From: Balneolaceae bacterium
GTDB lineage: Bacteria > Bacteroidota > Rhodothermia > Balneolales > Balneolaceae
DNA: 64,000 nucleotides
Direction of reading: 5' to 3'
Assembly (NCBI GenBank): GCA_034521445.1
Contig: JAXHMM010000005.1
Location: forward strand, 248,001-312,000
A program made the translations under genes and the position numbers. The notes beneath the pieces are model-generated. The model made no database searches. It was given only the letters and a program-made list of their open reading frames with translations, and was not told the origin of the DNA. Below are positions 9,094 through 17,223 of this stretch, piece after piece (position 1 is the stretch's first letter; each line of letters opens with the position of its first letter).

Positions 9094-10995
9094 ATGCACT
9101 ACCGCTCCAAACAGCGAACTAAAACCTCCATCCGGGTCCTCCAGATCGCGATGGGCGGGCTTGCCCTGATCATCCTGGGAAGGCTGGTGCAGCTGCAGAT
9201 TGTGGAGCACGACACCTACGGACCTCTCAGCCGCGAGAACGCCCTCCGGCAGGAGACGGTAACACCGGCACGGGGACTGATCTTCGACCGCAACGGGCGG
9301 CTGCTGGTGGACAACGAACCCATCTATACCATCACCATCACACCCGCCCGCTACGACAACAGCAAAAGTCCCGTGCTGGCCGACATCATGGACGTGTCCC
9401 TGGACGTCGTGGAGCGGAGGGTTCAGGAGGCGCGCGACTACTCATGGTACCGCTCCTCGCGGCTATTCACGGAGGTGGACTTCCGCAAATTCTCAGTACT
9501 GCAGGAGAACATTTGGAGGCTCCCCGGCATCGGACACCAGTTGGAGAGCAAGCGACACTACCCGGTGGACAGCCTGCAGGCCTCCCACGTGATGGGCTAC
9601 CTGCGGGAGGTCTCCCAGCAGGAGTACGAAAGCTCCCGGAACTACCACCTGGGCGACAAGGTGGGCAAGAGCGGACTGGAAATGGTCTACGAAAACCACC
9701 TGCGCGGGGAGTCGGGCATCGAGTACATCAAGATCAACGCGCTCGGGCAGTCCCTCGGCAGTTACGACAACGGTTCGCTCGACGAGTCACCGGTCAAGGG
9801 GGCCGACCTCTACACCACCCTTGACGCCGGCCTTCAGGTATTGGCGGAGGATCTCATGGAAGGGCTGCGCGGTGCGGCCGTGGCCATAGACCCCGACAAC
9901 GGGGCCATTCTCTCCCTGGTGAGCGCTCCCCAGTACGATATCCGCAAGCTCTCCGGACGCATCGACTCGGCCTATTGGCAACAGGTCAACGCCGACACCA
10001 CCGACCCCCTCTACAACCGCGCCATCTCCAGCATCCAGCCGCCGGGTTCCACCTTCAAGCCTCTGATGGCGTTAATGGGACTTGAAATGGGCCTTATTAC
10101 CCCCGAAACCGAGATCAACAACCCGGGTTACTACCAGCGCGGTCGCCGTTACAACGACCTGGCCCCCCCGGGCGCCTACGATGTGGGACGCGCCCTGGAG
10201 GAGTCGTCCAATACCTTCTTTTTCTGGCTGATGGACCGCATGGCCAATAGTCGCAGCATCAACCGCTGGCACGAGCTGGCTTCCGATTTCGGCTTTGGCA
10301 AGGCCAGCAACGTGGACCTGCCCTATGAAAACGCCGGCATCCTTCCCGACTCCGCCTGGCTGAACCGCAACCTGGGCGAAGGGCGCTGGGGCATTGGCGA
10401 CATGATGAGCCTGGGGGTGGGACAGGGTTTCATATCGGCAACCCCCCTCCAAATGGCGCAGCTTGCCGCCCAGATCGGCAATGGGGGATACCGCATTCGT
10501 CCCCACCTGGTCAACACCATCCGCCAGAGCGACGGTACGGTGCGCTACACCGATACGCCCCGCGAGAAGATCGCTTGGGTGGACGAGGAGAACCTCGAGG
10601 TGGTCAAAAGCGGCATGCGGCGTGTGGTGCAGAACGGCGGCGCCCGCATATACGCCGACCTGGACAGCGTGCGCGTGGCGGGCAAGACGGGCACCGCGCA
10701 GAACCCCCACGGGGCCGACCACGGCTGGTTTATCGCCTTTGCCCCCATGGACGACCCGCAGATCGCCGTCGCCGTGCTCGTGGAGAACGCAGGATACGGC
10801 TCCCAGTCGGCCGCTCCCATCGCCTCGCTCATGATTGAGCAGTACCTGAACGGGCGCATCGGCGACAGCTGGGAGCGGCAGTTTACACGGCAGCGGGTGG
10901 AAGAACTCAAGGCCGAGCTCCGGGGAGGCGGGTCCGCCGACAGCGTGGCCGTGCCCACGACCGCCCCCTCCAACACCGAAGACGACCCGCAATGA
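9094..10995 (+). CDS. mrdA: Penicillin-binding protein 2, peptidoglycan transpeptidase
   Basis: This is the monofunctional class B transpeptidase that crosslinks side-wall peptidoglycan with RodA. The 633-residue protein has an N-terminal membrane anchor (about residues 13-33), the PBP dimerisation domain with RGLIFDRNGRLL, and the transpeptidase domain with active-site serine S319 and K322 in PGSTFKPL, the SSN motif at 371-373 and KTGTA at 531-535. The C-terminal 40 residues are Ser/Asp/Pro-rich. The stop overlaps rodA (ATGA). Confidence 0.96.
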   Translation: MHYRSKQRTKTSIRVLQIAMGGLALIILGRLVQLQIVEHDTYGPLSRENALRQETVTPARGLIFDRNGRLLVDNEPIYTITITPARYDNSKSPVLADIMDVSLDVVERRVQEARDYSWYRSSRLFTEVDFRKFSVLQENIWRLPGIGHQLESKRHYPVDSLQASHVMGYLREVSQQEYESSRNYHLGDKVGKSGLEMVYENHLRGESGIEYIKINALGQSLGSYDNGSLDESPVKGADLYTTLDAGLQVLAEDLMEGLRGAAVAIDPDNGAILSLVSAPQYDIRKLSGRIDSAYWQQVNADTTDPLYNRAISSIQPPGSTFKPLMALMGLEMGLITPETEINNPGYYQRGRRYNDLAPPGAYDVGRALEESSNTFFFWLMDRMANSRSINRWHELASDFGFGKASNVDLPYENAGILPDSAWLNRNLGEGRWGIGDMMSLGVGQGFISATPLQMAQLAAQIGNGGYRIRPHLVNTIRQSDGTVRYTDTPREKIAWVDEENLEVVKSGMRRVVQNGGARIYADLDSVRVAGKTGTAQNPHGADHGWFIAFAPMDDPQIAVAVLVENAGYGSQSAAPIASLMIEQYLNGRIGDSWERQFTRQRVEELKAELRGGGSADSVAVPTTAPSNTEDDPQ

Positions 10996-12242
10996 AGAGC
11001 CTACGAGACCTGAACTGGATTATGGTAGGCCTCTGGGCGGCCCTCTGCGCCATCGGCATGGTGGCCATCTACAGCGCCACGCTGGGACCCGTCTCGCAGT
11101 TCCTGCCCGAATACATCCAGGTCAACTTCTGGAAGCAGCTCATCGCCTTCGGCATCGCAGTTGTGGTGCTTGTGGGCGTGCAGTTCTTTGATCCGCGCAA
11201 CTTCCAGGAGGGTTCCTACCTCTTCTACGCAGTCTGCATCGTACTGATGATTCTCACGCTGATCTTCGGGCGCGAGGTGAACGGTGCAAGGAGCTGGCTG
11301 GTTATCGGACCCCTGAACCTGCAGACCAGCGAGCTGATGAAGGTGGCCACCATCCTGGCCGTGGCCAACTACCTGACCAGCCGGCGCAACATCTCCACGG
11401 AAAACCTGCGCTACGCCTTAACCACCGTGGGACTTATCCTGCTGCCCACCGTACTGGTGATCCTGCAGAACGACACCGGAACCGCCATCGTCTTCCTGGC
11501 ACTCATCCCCGTCATGCTCTTCTGGTCCGGCCTCCCCTACGGGATCTCTCTGCTGATGATCTCCCCGGCTATCATCGGCTACCTGAGCATCATCGCATGG
11601 TACTGGGGACTGGCCGCCGCACTGGTGCTTACGCTGGCCATCTTCCTGATCCAGCGTCGGACCTGGCTCACCTTCGTCTCCTTCGCCAGCGGACTGCTTA
11701 TCGTTATCGGCATGCAGGTGGCCCTCTTCCAGGTGCTTCAACCCCACCAGCGTGCGCGCATCGAAGCCTTCACCAACCCCTCATTCGATCCCCAAGGGGC
11801 CGGCTGGAACGTAATTCAGGCCAAGACGGCCATAGGTTCGGGGGGACTCTACGGCAAGGGATTCACGGAGGGGACCCAGACCCAGCTCCGCTTTCTGCCG
11901 GAGCAGTGGACCGACTTCATCTACTGCGTCATCGGCGAGGAGTTCGGCTTTGTCGGCTCCAGCCTGGTGCTGCTGCTTTTTATGGGTCTCGTGCTGAGGC
12001 TGCTCAACAGCGCGGGCACCCACAAGTCACCCTTCGCCCAGCTTGTCATCGTTGGGGTGACCACCATCCTATTCATCCACTTCTTCATCAACGTGGGCAG
12101 CGCCACCGCCCTGCTTCCCGTCATTGGACTGCCCCTGCCTTTCATCAGCTACGGGGGCTCGGCCCTGCTCGCCAACACCCTCATGCTGGCCATCTGCCTG
12201 AACCTGGACTTCTATAAGCGCCACTTCAGTATCTACGGCTAA
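10992..12242 (+). CDS. rodA: Rod-shape determining SEDS glycosyltransferase RodA
   Basis: RodA is the SEDS-family peptidoglycan polymerase that pairs with PBP2. The 416-residue protein has about ten membrane segments and the family regions GREVNGARSWLVIGPLNLQ, QNDTGTAIVFL and the C-terminal LPVIGLPLPFISYGGSALL signature. It is somewhat longer than the E. coli protein because of extra hydrophobic sequence around residues 190-240. It is the last gene of mreBCD-mrdA-rodA; a 386-base gap follows. Confidence 0.95.
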   Translation: MKSLRDLNWIMVGLWAALCAIGMVAIYSATLGPVSQFLPEYIQVNFWKQLIAFGIAVVVLVGVQFFDPRNFQEGSYLFYAVCIVLMILTLIFGREVNGARSWLVIGPLNLQTSELMKVATILAVANYLTSRRNISTENLRYALTTVGLILLPTVLVILQNDTGTAIVFLALIPVMLFWSGLPYGISLLMISPAIIGYLSIIAWYWGLAAALVLTLAIFLIQRRTWLTFVSFASGLLIVIGMQVALFQVLQPHQRARIEAFTNPSFDPQGAGWNVIQAKTAIGSGGLYGKGFTEGTQTQLRFLPEQWTDFIYCVIGEEFGFVGSSLVLLLFMGLVLRLLNSAGTHKSPFAQLVIVGVTTILFIHFFINVGSATALLPVIGLPLPFISYGGSALLANTLMLAICLNLDFYKRHFSIYG

Positions 12243-12351
12243 AGGCACCGTGTGAAACTTCCCTTCCTGTACGCTATATTACATAGGTACTTTTGCATCG
12301 GCCCTCCTCTATATGACCAAGCCGGAGCGCACAAACCCATCGCGCCACCCA

Positions 12352-12370
12352 TTCGGGACCACGTCCCGAA
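12352..12370. terminator. Perfect 8-bp inverted repeat after rodA
   Basis: TTCGGGAC-CAC-GTCCCGAA is a perfect hairpin about 110 bases after the rodA stop. It lacks a T-run, so it could be a factor-dependent terminator, a processing signal or a protein-binding site. Confidence 0.35.
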
Positions 12371-12390
12371 GAAAGATCCGCCCCGGCCCT

Positions 12391-12603
12391 ACCTAGTTTT
12401 ACATACATAGATACACCTAGTACAAGATTAGGCGGATAAACCTATATACATCATCCCACAAAAAACGTATCCTAGTTAAAAATCACAGACAGTTTATCAG
12501 GGGGGATTCCCCTCCAACGATTCTCGATGCGTGGGCTGAGATTGCCTGATGAAGGCAGTCGTGCCGGGACGGGGACGCACGGGGCACGGTTACGTAGCTA
12601 GGA
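12391..12603. repeat. CCTAG sites upstream of the response regulator
   Basis: ACCTAGT occurs at 12391 and 12415, TCCTAGT at 12470, and the reverse form CTAGGA at 12598. Two more lie downstream of the regulator gene: ACCTAGT at 13347 and reversed CTAGGT at 13374. A related string CCTATATAC is present at about 12440 and again just before the 13347 site. CTAG is a rare tetranucleotide in many bacterial genomes, so six sites around one regulator gene suggest binding sites, perhaps for the regulator itself. Confidence 0.45.
12499..12603 (+). promoter_or_regulatory. Candidate structured leader of the response regulator gene
   Basis: Three perfect short hairpins occur in order: AGGGG/CCCCT (12499-12513), TGCCT/AGGCA with loop GATGA (12543-12557), and CGTGCC/GGCACG (12560-12588). 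The loop of the third contains ACGCA, which can pair with TGCGT at 12528-12532 and would make a pseudoknot. It does not fit any riboswitch class I can recall. The pattern CTGAGAT, GCC, GGCAG, CCGG also appears in the leader of the KaiC-like gene. Confidence 0.35.
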
Positions 12604-12628
12604 ACTATCAGTACCACCTATTTCATCT

Positions 12629-13273
12629 ATGGCATCGGTTACAATCCTGATCGCGGTCTACTACGAACTGGTCCGTGACGGTATTGAAAAGCTGCTGGAC
12701 GGCCAATCCGGGCTATCGGTCGCCGACACGGTGCAGAACTCCAAAGAACTTGCCTCCTACGACTTTCCCGGGGGGGCCGACCTGCTGGTCCTGGACCTTG
12801 ACATGCCTGACCTGGATGCCCGCAATTTCATTCACGGACTGCGCCGGGAACATCCCGACGTCCACGTCCTGGCGCTGAGCGACCAGGCCGACGCCGAAAC
12901 GGCTCGCGCCGTCATGCGGGTGGGCGCCTCGGGCTATATGATGAAAAAACGGGGCGTGGAAGACCTCGTCAAGGCCATCGAGAATATTGCCGGGGGCGGA
13001 CAGTACGTCTGCGACGACACCCTCCGGCTGCTGATTCAGCAGAGCGGGACAAGCCATGACGGGGCGCTCGAATCGGACATCCTCACCGATCGCGAGATGG
13101 AGGTGCTGCGTGAAATCTGCGGGGAGCTTACCAACAAGGAGATCGCCGAAAAACTCTCCATCAGCGTCCGCACGGTGGACGCCCACCGCCGCAACCTGCT
13201 TCAGAAGACGGGCGCACGCAACACGGCCGGCCTGGTCAAATACGCGATAAAGCATGGCCTTTACGAGCCGTGA
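12629..13273 (+). CDS. LuxR/NarL-type response regulator with degenerate receiver
   Basis: A 214-residue two-domain regulator. The receiver (residues 4-120) keeps the likely phospho-acceptor D56 in LVLDLDMPD, S84 in LALSDQ and the lysine pair K106-K107 in GYMMKKRGV, but the acidic pair that normally binds Mg2+ after the first beta strand (usually DD in ILIADDHELVR) is V10-Y11 in ILIAVYYELVRDG. The C-terminal LuxR-type helix-turn-helix (about 152-211) is intact: LTDREMEVLREI, NKEIAEKLSISVRTVDAHR. It probably binds DNA but may not accept phosphate in the normal way. It lies upstream of, and in the same direction as, the KaiC-like ATPase and histidine kinase. Confidence 0.88.
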   Translation: MASVTILIAVYYELVRDGIEKLLDGQSGLSVADTVQNSKELASYDFPGGADLLVLDLDMPDLDARNFIHGLRREHPDVHVLALSDQADAETARAVMRVGASGYMMKKRGVEDLVKAIENIAGGGQYVCDDTLRLLIQQSGTSHDGALESDILTDREMEVLREICGELTNKEIAEKLSISVRTVDAHRRNLLQKTGARNTAGLVKYAIKHGLYEP

Positions 13274-13296
13274 AGGCCTGCCCCGCCTTTGCCGGC

Positions 13297-13328
13297 GCCG
13301 GATGGACGCCAAGCACCCACCGTCCGGC
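13297..13328 (+). terminator. Hairpin after the response regulator gene
   Basis: GCCGGATGG and CCGTCCGGC form a nine-base-pair stem with one G-U pair and a 14-base loop, 24 bases after the stop codon. No T-run follows, so terminator function is tentative. Confidence 0.35.
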
Positions 13329-13346
13329 TAGAACTTAGGCCTATAT

Positions 13347-13548
13347 ACCTAGTCATATTCACTTTATCTCCAACTAGGTGTTTTACGTCATCCCTTTTCG
13401 CGCTGCGCGTCTTATATTAACGTTAACATCGATTAATCCCATCCAATACTGATTCACTATCGCACGCCATCATCCTGACAGGCGTTAGCTTCGCCCAGGC
13501 ACCTGAGATGCCGGCAGCCGGTGGAGCCGCGTTAAACATTCAGCACCC
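13347..13548 (+). promoter_or_regulatory. Upstream region of the KaiC-like gene
   Basis: It holds two CCTAG sites (13347, 13374 reversed), TATATTAA (13413-13420, possible -7 element) overlapping the palindrome TTAACGTTAA (13417-13426), and then a GC-rich leader with hairpins ACGCC/GGCGT (13464-13485) and GGCA/TGCC (13498-13512). The last hairpin includes CTGAGAT followed by GGCAG and CCGG, the pattern shared with the leader of the response regulator. Confidence 0.4.
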
Positions 13549-14988
13549 ATGAGTACTGACGCACGCGTACCCACCGGCCTGGCAGGGCTGGATGAAATTC
13601 TGAAAGGGGGCTTCCTCCCAAATAACGCCTACTTGGTCCGCGGCGGACCCGGTACGGGAAAGTCCACCTTCGGCATGCATTTCCTTTCACACGGCGCGCG
13701 ACTGGGTGAAAAGGCGCTCTACATCACCCTTGGGGAATCCGAGAAAAACCTGCGACGCAACGCCGGACGCATGGATATCGACCTGGAGGGCGTGTATTTC
13801 GTGGACGAAAGTCCCCGGCAGGACCTGGAGGAGGAATCCGGCTCCTACGGTATTTTCCATTCGGGGGATGTAGAACAGCAGCCCATCCTGGAATCGGTGG
13901 TCGAAAAAGTCCGCGAGCTGGAACCCAACCGGGTCTTCCTGGACTCCATCACCATGCTGCGTTTCCTGAGCCGGGACCCCTTTCAGCTGCGCAAGACGGC
14001 CCTCTCGCTCATGAATTACATCGGCGATCGCGGGGGAACCCTGCTGATGACTTCCGAGACGGCCGACGACAAATCCGAACAGGACGCCACCTTCTGGGTG
14101 GACGGCAACCTCCACCTGGAATACAGTCCCGACTGGCGGAAATTGAGGGTGACCAAGTTCCGGGGCTCCGACTTCATGCACGGCACCCACGCCTTCCGGA
14201 TATCCGAACAGGGCATTACCATTTTCCCACGCCTGCAGCCCCGCAACTACGAGCGAAAGTTCGTCAGCGAAGCCCTCTCCAGCGGCATACCGGAGCTGGA
14301 CAACCTTCTGCACGGGGGACTGGAGAAGGGAACCATCACCATCGTAACGGGTCCCACCGGGACGGGCAAGACCAACATGGGGGTTCAGTTCCTAAAGGAG
14401 GCCGCCTCGAGGGGCGAACGTTCGGCCCTCTACACCTTTGAGGAGTCGGCCGAGACGGTGATCCGGCGATCGGAATCCATCAACGTGCCGATCCGACACA
14501 TGATCGAAAAGGGCAACCTGCGCATCGTACCGGTGGGACCCCTGACCTATTCGCCCGACGAATTTCTCAACATGGTGCGTACCGACGTGGAGGAGAACGG
14601 CACCACCATGGTGATGATTGACAGCATCGGCGCGTACAGCCTGGCTGTACGCGAGGAGAACACCCTGGAGAGATTGCACACCCTCACCGTCTACCTGCAG
14701 AACATGGGCATTACGGGACTGCTTCTTCACGAGGCCTCCAACATTACCGGCCAGTTTGAAACCACCGGCATGAACGCCAGCTACCTGGCCGACAACATTA
14801 TATTCCTGCGCTACATGGAAATGGAGGGCGAACTGCGCAAGGTCGTGGGCGTACTCAAGAAACGCATGAGCGATTTTGAGCGCAGCATCCGCCACTTCGA
14901 GATCACCTCGGAGGGACTCCAGGTGGGCGGGCGCCTCGACAATCTGCGGGGCATCCTGACCGGCCTGCCGGAGCAGATGCAAAGCTGA
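13549..14988 (+). CDS. KaiC-like double RecA-fold ATPase
   Basis: A 479-residue protein made of two tandem KaiC/RecA-type ATPase domains. Domain I has Walker A GPGTGKST (33-40) and Walker B Asp D132 in VFLDS; domain II has Walker A GPTGTGKT (268-275) and D358 in VMIDS. The paired catalytic glutamates are present in domain II (FEES) while domain I has LGES with only one. Where cyanobacterial KaiC carries phosphosites S431/T432, this protein aligns as S411-Y412 (NASYLADNII). KaiA and KaiB are not in the window. The kinase gene starts six bases after the stop, so the two are almost certainly one operon, which suggests the ATPase state is read by, or controlled by, the kinase. Confidence 0.9.
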   Translation: MSTDARVPTGLAGLDEILKGGFLPNNAYLVRGGPGTGKSTFGMHFLSHGARLGEKALYITLGESEKNLRRNAGRMDIDLEGVYFVDESPRQDLEEESGSYGIFHSGDVEQQPILESVVEKVRELEPNRVFLDSITMLRFLSRDPFQLRKTALSLMNYIGDRGGTLLMTSETADDKSEQDATFWVDGNLHLEYSPDWRKLRVTKFRGSDFMHGTHAFRISEQGITIFPRLQPRNYERKFVSEALSSGIPELDNLLHGGLEKGTITIVTGPTGTGKTNMGVQFLKEAASRGERSALYTFEESAETVIRRSESINVPIRHMIEKGNLRIVPVGPLTYSPDEFLNMVRTDVEENGTTMVMIDSIGAYSLAVREENTLERLHTLTVYLQNMGITGLLLHEASNITGQFETTGMNASYLADNIIFLRYMEMEGELRKVVGVLKKRMSDFERSIRHFEITSEGLQVGGRLDNLRGILTGLPEQMQS

Positions 14989-14993
14989 TTCCC

Positions 14994-17222
14994 GTGTCCT
15001 ACGACTTCGCACACATATCGCCAGGCGCTGCTCAGGACCGGAAGACCGCCAAACCGGTGATCCTGGTCTGTATGAGCAACGAGGCCGATTTCAGGCAGCT
15101 CAGCAACAGAATGTCCGACAACTACCTGGTGGTGCAGTCCAACCGCGGGCTGGAGAGTATCCGTTTTGATCTCTGCCTGGCCGACCGTTCCTACCTCCAG
15201 GAAAACCTGGGCGCGGTCCGCCGATGCCGGGAGTCCTCCGCCCCTGCCTTCCTGCCCTTCGTGCTGCTGGAACATGATACCAGCTGGCTCGGCCACGACG
15301 ACCCGGTGATGAGCCTGGTTGCCGACGTGGTTCCGGTACCCGTCTCCCCCACCATCCTGCGCTCCCGGCTGGATACGCTGCTGCAGACCCGTTCCTACTC
15401 CCTGCAACTGGTGCGGCAGAACCGCAAACTGAACGAGGAGCGCTCCTTCATCAACCGCGCCATCCAGAGCCTTCCCGGACTCTTTTACGTAATGGACGAC
15501 AACCTGAACATGGTCCGGTGGAACGAAAACCTGGAGCGCGAGCTGGGTTACGGCGGAGAGGAGCTTCGCCAGATGAAACCCACTGATTTCGTACAGCCGG
15601 GAGAGGGCCCGCGCGTGCGCGCCGCACTGCAACGGGCCATAGAACACGGCTCGGCGGAACTGGAGCTGAACCTCAGGTCCAGCAGGGGCGACTTCATGCC
15701 CTATTTCGTAACGGGAAAGGTATTCGAACGCAATGGGGAGAGATTCCTCGTAGGCACCTGCACCAACCTCACCGATCTCAGGGACGCTGAATCCGAACGG
15801 GACCGGCAGGCCAGTCTGCTGCAGAACCTCTTCGAGCACTCCCCCACCGCCATTGCGCTGCTGGACGATGAGGAGCGGGTGGTCTCGGTGAACCGGCGAT
15901 TCCAGAGCATGTTCGGCTACACCGAATCGGAAGCGAAAGGCAGGATCATCAACGAACTTATCACCCCTGAAGGAGAGGAGGTGGACCAGCATGAGCTGCT
16001 GGAACATCACGAGCAAACAGGGGATAAAATGCAGTTCGAATCGATGCGCCGTCACAAAGACGGCAGCCCGGTACCTGTGCTCATTGGCGCCGTGCCTATC
16101 CGCAACGGGGACACCTCGGAATCGCTCGGCAGCTACGTTCTCTACACCGACATGAGCCTGCAGAAAGCGACTGAGGAAAAGCTCTCGGACAGCCGGCAGC
16201 GCTGGGAAAGCCTGGTAAACAACGATCCCGATCTTATTCAAATCACACGCCCGGACGGCATAATCCTGTATATTAACCCGGCCGGCGCCCGCTTTTACGG
16301 CGTGGACGACCCGGAAGAACTGAAGGGGGAGAACTACTTTGACCTGCTGGACATCGACGACACGGCCAAGGCGCGCGACCGCATCCGCCGCGTGCTGAAC
16401 GGGGAGACCTTCCCCCCCAGGGAGTACCGCATCACCACGCCCGACGGCATCGACCGGTACATTGAGGTGCAGGCCGTCCCCATTACGCTGGAGAACGGGG
16501 AGGCTGCCCTGCAGCAGGTGGGCCAGGACCTGACCGAACGTATCCGCTACGAGCAAGAGCTGGAGCAGTCACTGACAGACCGCGAGGTGCTGCTCCAGGA
16601 AATCCACCACCGCGTCAAGAACAACCTCGCCGTGGTATCGGGCCTGCTGCAGATGCAGCGCTTCGATTCGGAAGATCCCGATCTCATTGAAGCCCTTCTT
16701 GCCAGCGAAATGCGCATCAAATCCATGGCCCTCATCCATGAGAAACTCTACAACTCCAACTCCCTTTCCAACATCTCCCTGGAGCCCTACCTCAGGGACC
16801 TGATCGATACCATGCAGGGCACCCTCGAGCTGGGATCCCGGGTGGAGGTCGAGCTGACCTGCGACGCCATTGCCCTGAACGTCAACCAGGCGGTGCCCTG
16901 CGCCCTTATCCTCAACGAGCTGCTCTCCAACGCCCTCAAGCACGCCTTCGGCAAGGAGGAAGAGGGACAGATCTACATTCGTGTGCAAAAGGAGGGAGCA
17001 AAAGTCCGTGTCACCGTACATGACAGCGGACCAGGCATCCCGCCTGAGGTGACGGAGGAGGAGGGCGGATCGATGGGCTTTACCATCGTACGCACGCTGG
17101 TGGACCAGCTCGGTTCCAGCCTTCGGATCGAAGAACGCCAGGGCGCGCACCTCTCCTTCGCCTTCGAGCCGGAATCGAGCCGCGGCTCATCCAGCGCACT
17201 GGTAGAACGCGAAGAAGGCTAG
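14994..17222 (+). CDS. Multi-PAS sensor histidine kinase, HisKA_2 type
   Basis: A 742-residue kinase with no clear membrane segment, so it is probably cytoplasmic. Order of parts: an N-terminal receiver-like region without a convincing phospho-Asp (about 20-130), three PAS domains (about 150-270, 285-395 and 405-520), the HisKA_2 dimerisation and phospho-acceptor segment with H538-H539 in EIHHRVKNNL, and a HATPase_c domain with NELLSNALKHAF, DSGPGIPP and GSMGFTIV motifs. The GTG at 14994 is chosen from its six-base spacing to the KaiC-like gene. A natural hypothesis is that it signals to the response regulator encoded just upstream; the degenerate receiver makes that uncertain. Confidence 0.9.
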   Translation: MSYDFAHISPGAAQDRKTAKPVILVCMSNEADFRQLSNRMSDNYLVVQSNRGLESIRFDLCLADRSYLQENLGAVRRCRESSAPAFLPFVLLEHDTSWLGHDDPVMSLVADVVPVPVSPTILRSRLDTLLQTRSYSLQLVRQNRKLNEERSFINRAIQSLPGLFYVMDDNLNMVRWNENLERELGYGGEELRQMKPTDFVQPGEGPRVRAALQRAIEHGSAELELNLRSSRGDFMPYFVTGKVFERNGERFLVGTCTNLTDLRDAESERDRQASLLQNLFEHSPTAIALLDDEERVVSVNRRFQSMFGYTESEAKGRIINELITPEGEEVDQHELLEHHEQTGDKMQFESMRRHKDGSPVPVLIGAVPIRNGDTSESLGSYVLYTDMSLQKATEEKLSDSRQRWESLVNNDPDLIQITRPDGIILYINPAGARFYGVDDPEELKGENYFDLLDIDDTAKARDRIRRVLNGETFPPREYRITTPDGIDRYIEVQAVPITLENGEAALQQVGQDLTERIRYEQELEQSLTDREVLLQEIHHRVKNNLAVVSGLLQMQRFDSEDPDLIEALLASEMRIKSMALIHEKLYNSNSLSNISLEPYLRDLIDTMQGTLELGSRVEVELTCDAIALNVNQAVPCALILNELLSNALKHAFGKEEEGQIYIRVQKEGAKVRVTVHDSGPGIPPEVTEEEGGSMGFTIVRTLVDQLGSSLRIEERQGAHLSFAFEPESSRGSSSALVEREEG

Positions 17223-17223
17223 T

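Larger units (their letters stand above)
12243..12628. other. 386-base intergenic region before the response regulator
   Basis: No protein-coding frame is supported here. The stretch holds TATATTAC (12275-12282, a possible -7 element), a perfect 8-bp inverted repeat (12352-12370), a cluster of CCTAG sites and a GC-rich segment that can fold into several hairpins directly before the regulator gene. The part from 12390 to 12490 is strikingly AT-rich compared with the flanking genes. Confidence 0.6.

Noticed and set aside
12481-12628. TPP, SAM, c-di-GMP-I or fluoride riboswitch, or a hammerhead ribozyme
   Set aside because: CTGAGA, CTGATGA, GATGAAGGCAG and GGACGCAC recall parts of these classes, but none of their remaining conserved segments (for example the TPP CCAGCG/AGGGA strand or the hammerhead GAAA) is present in the right order.
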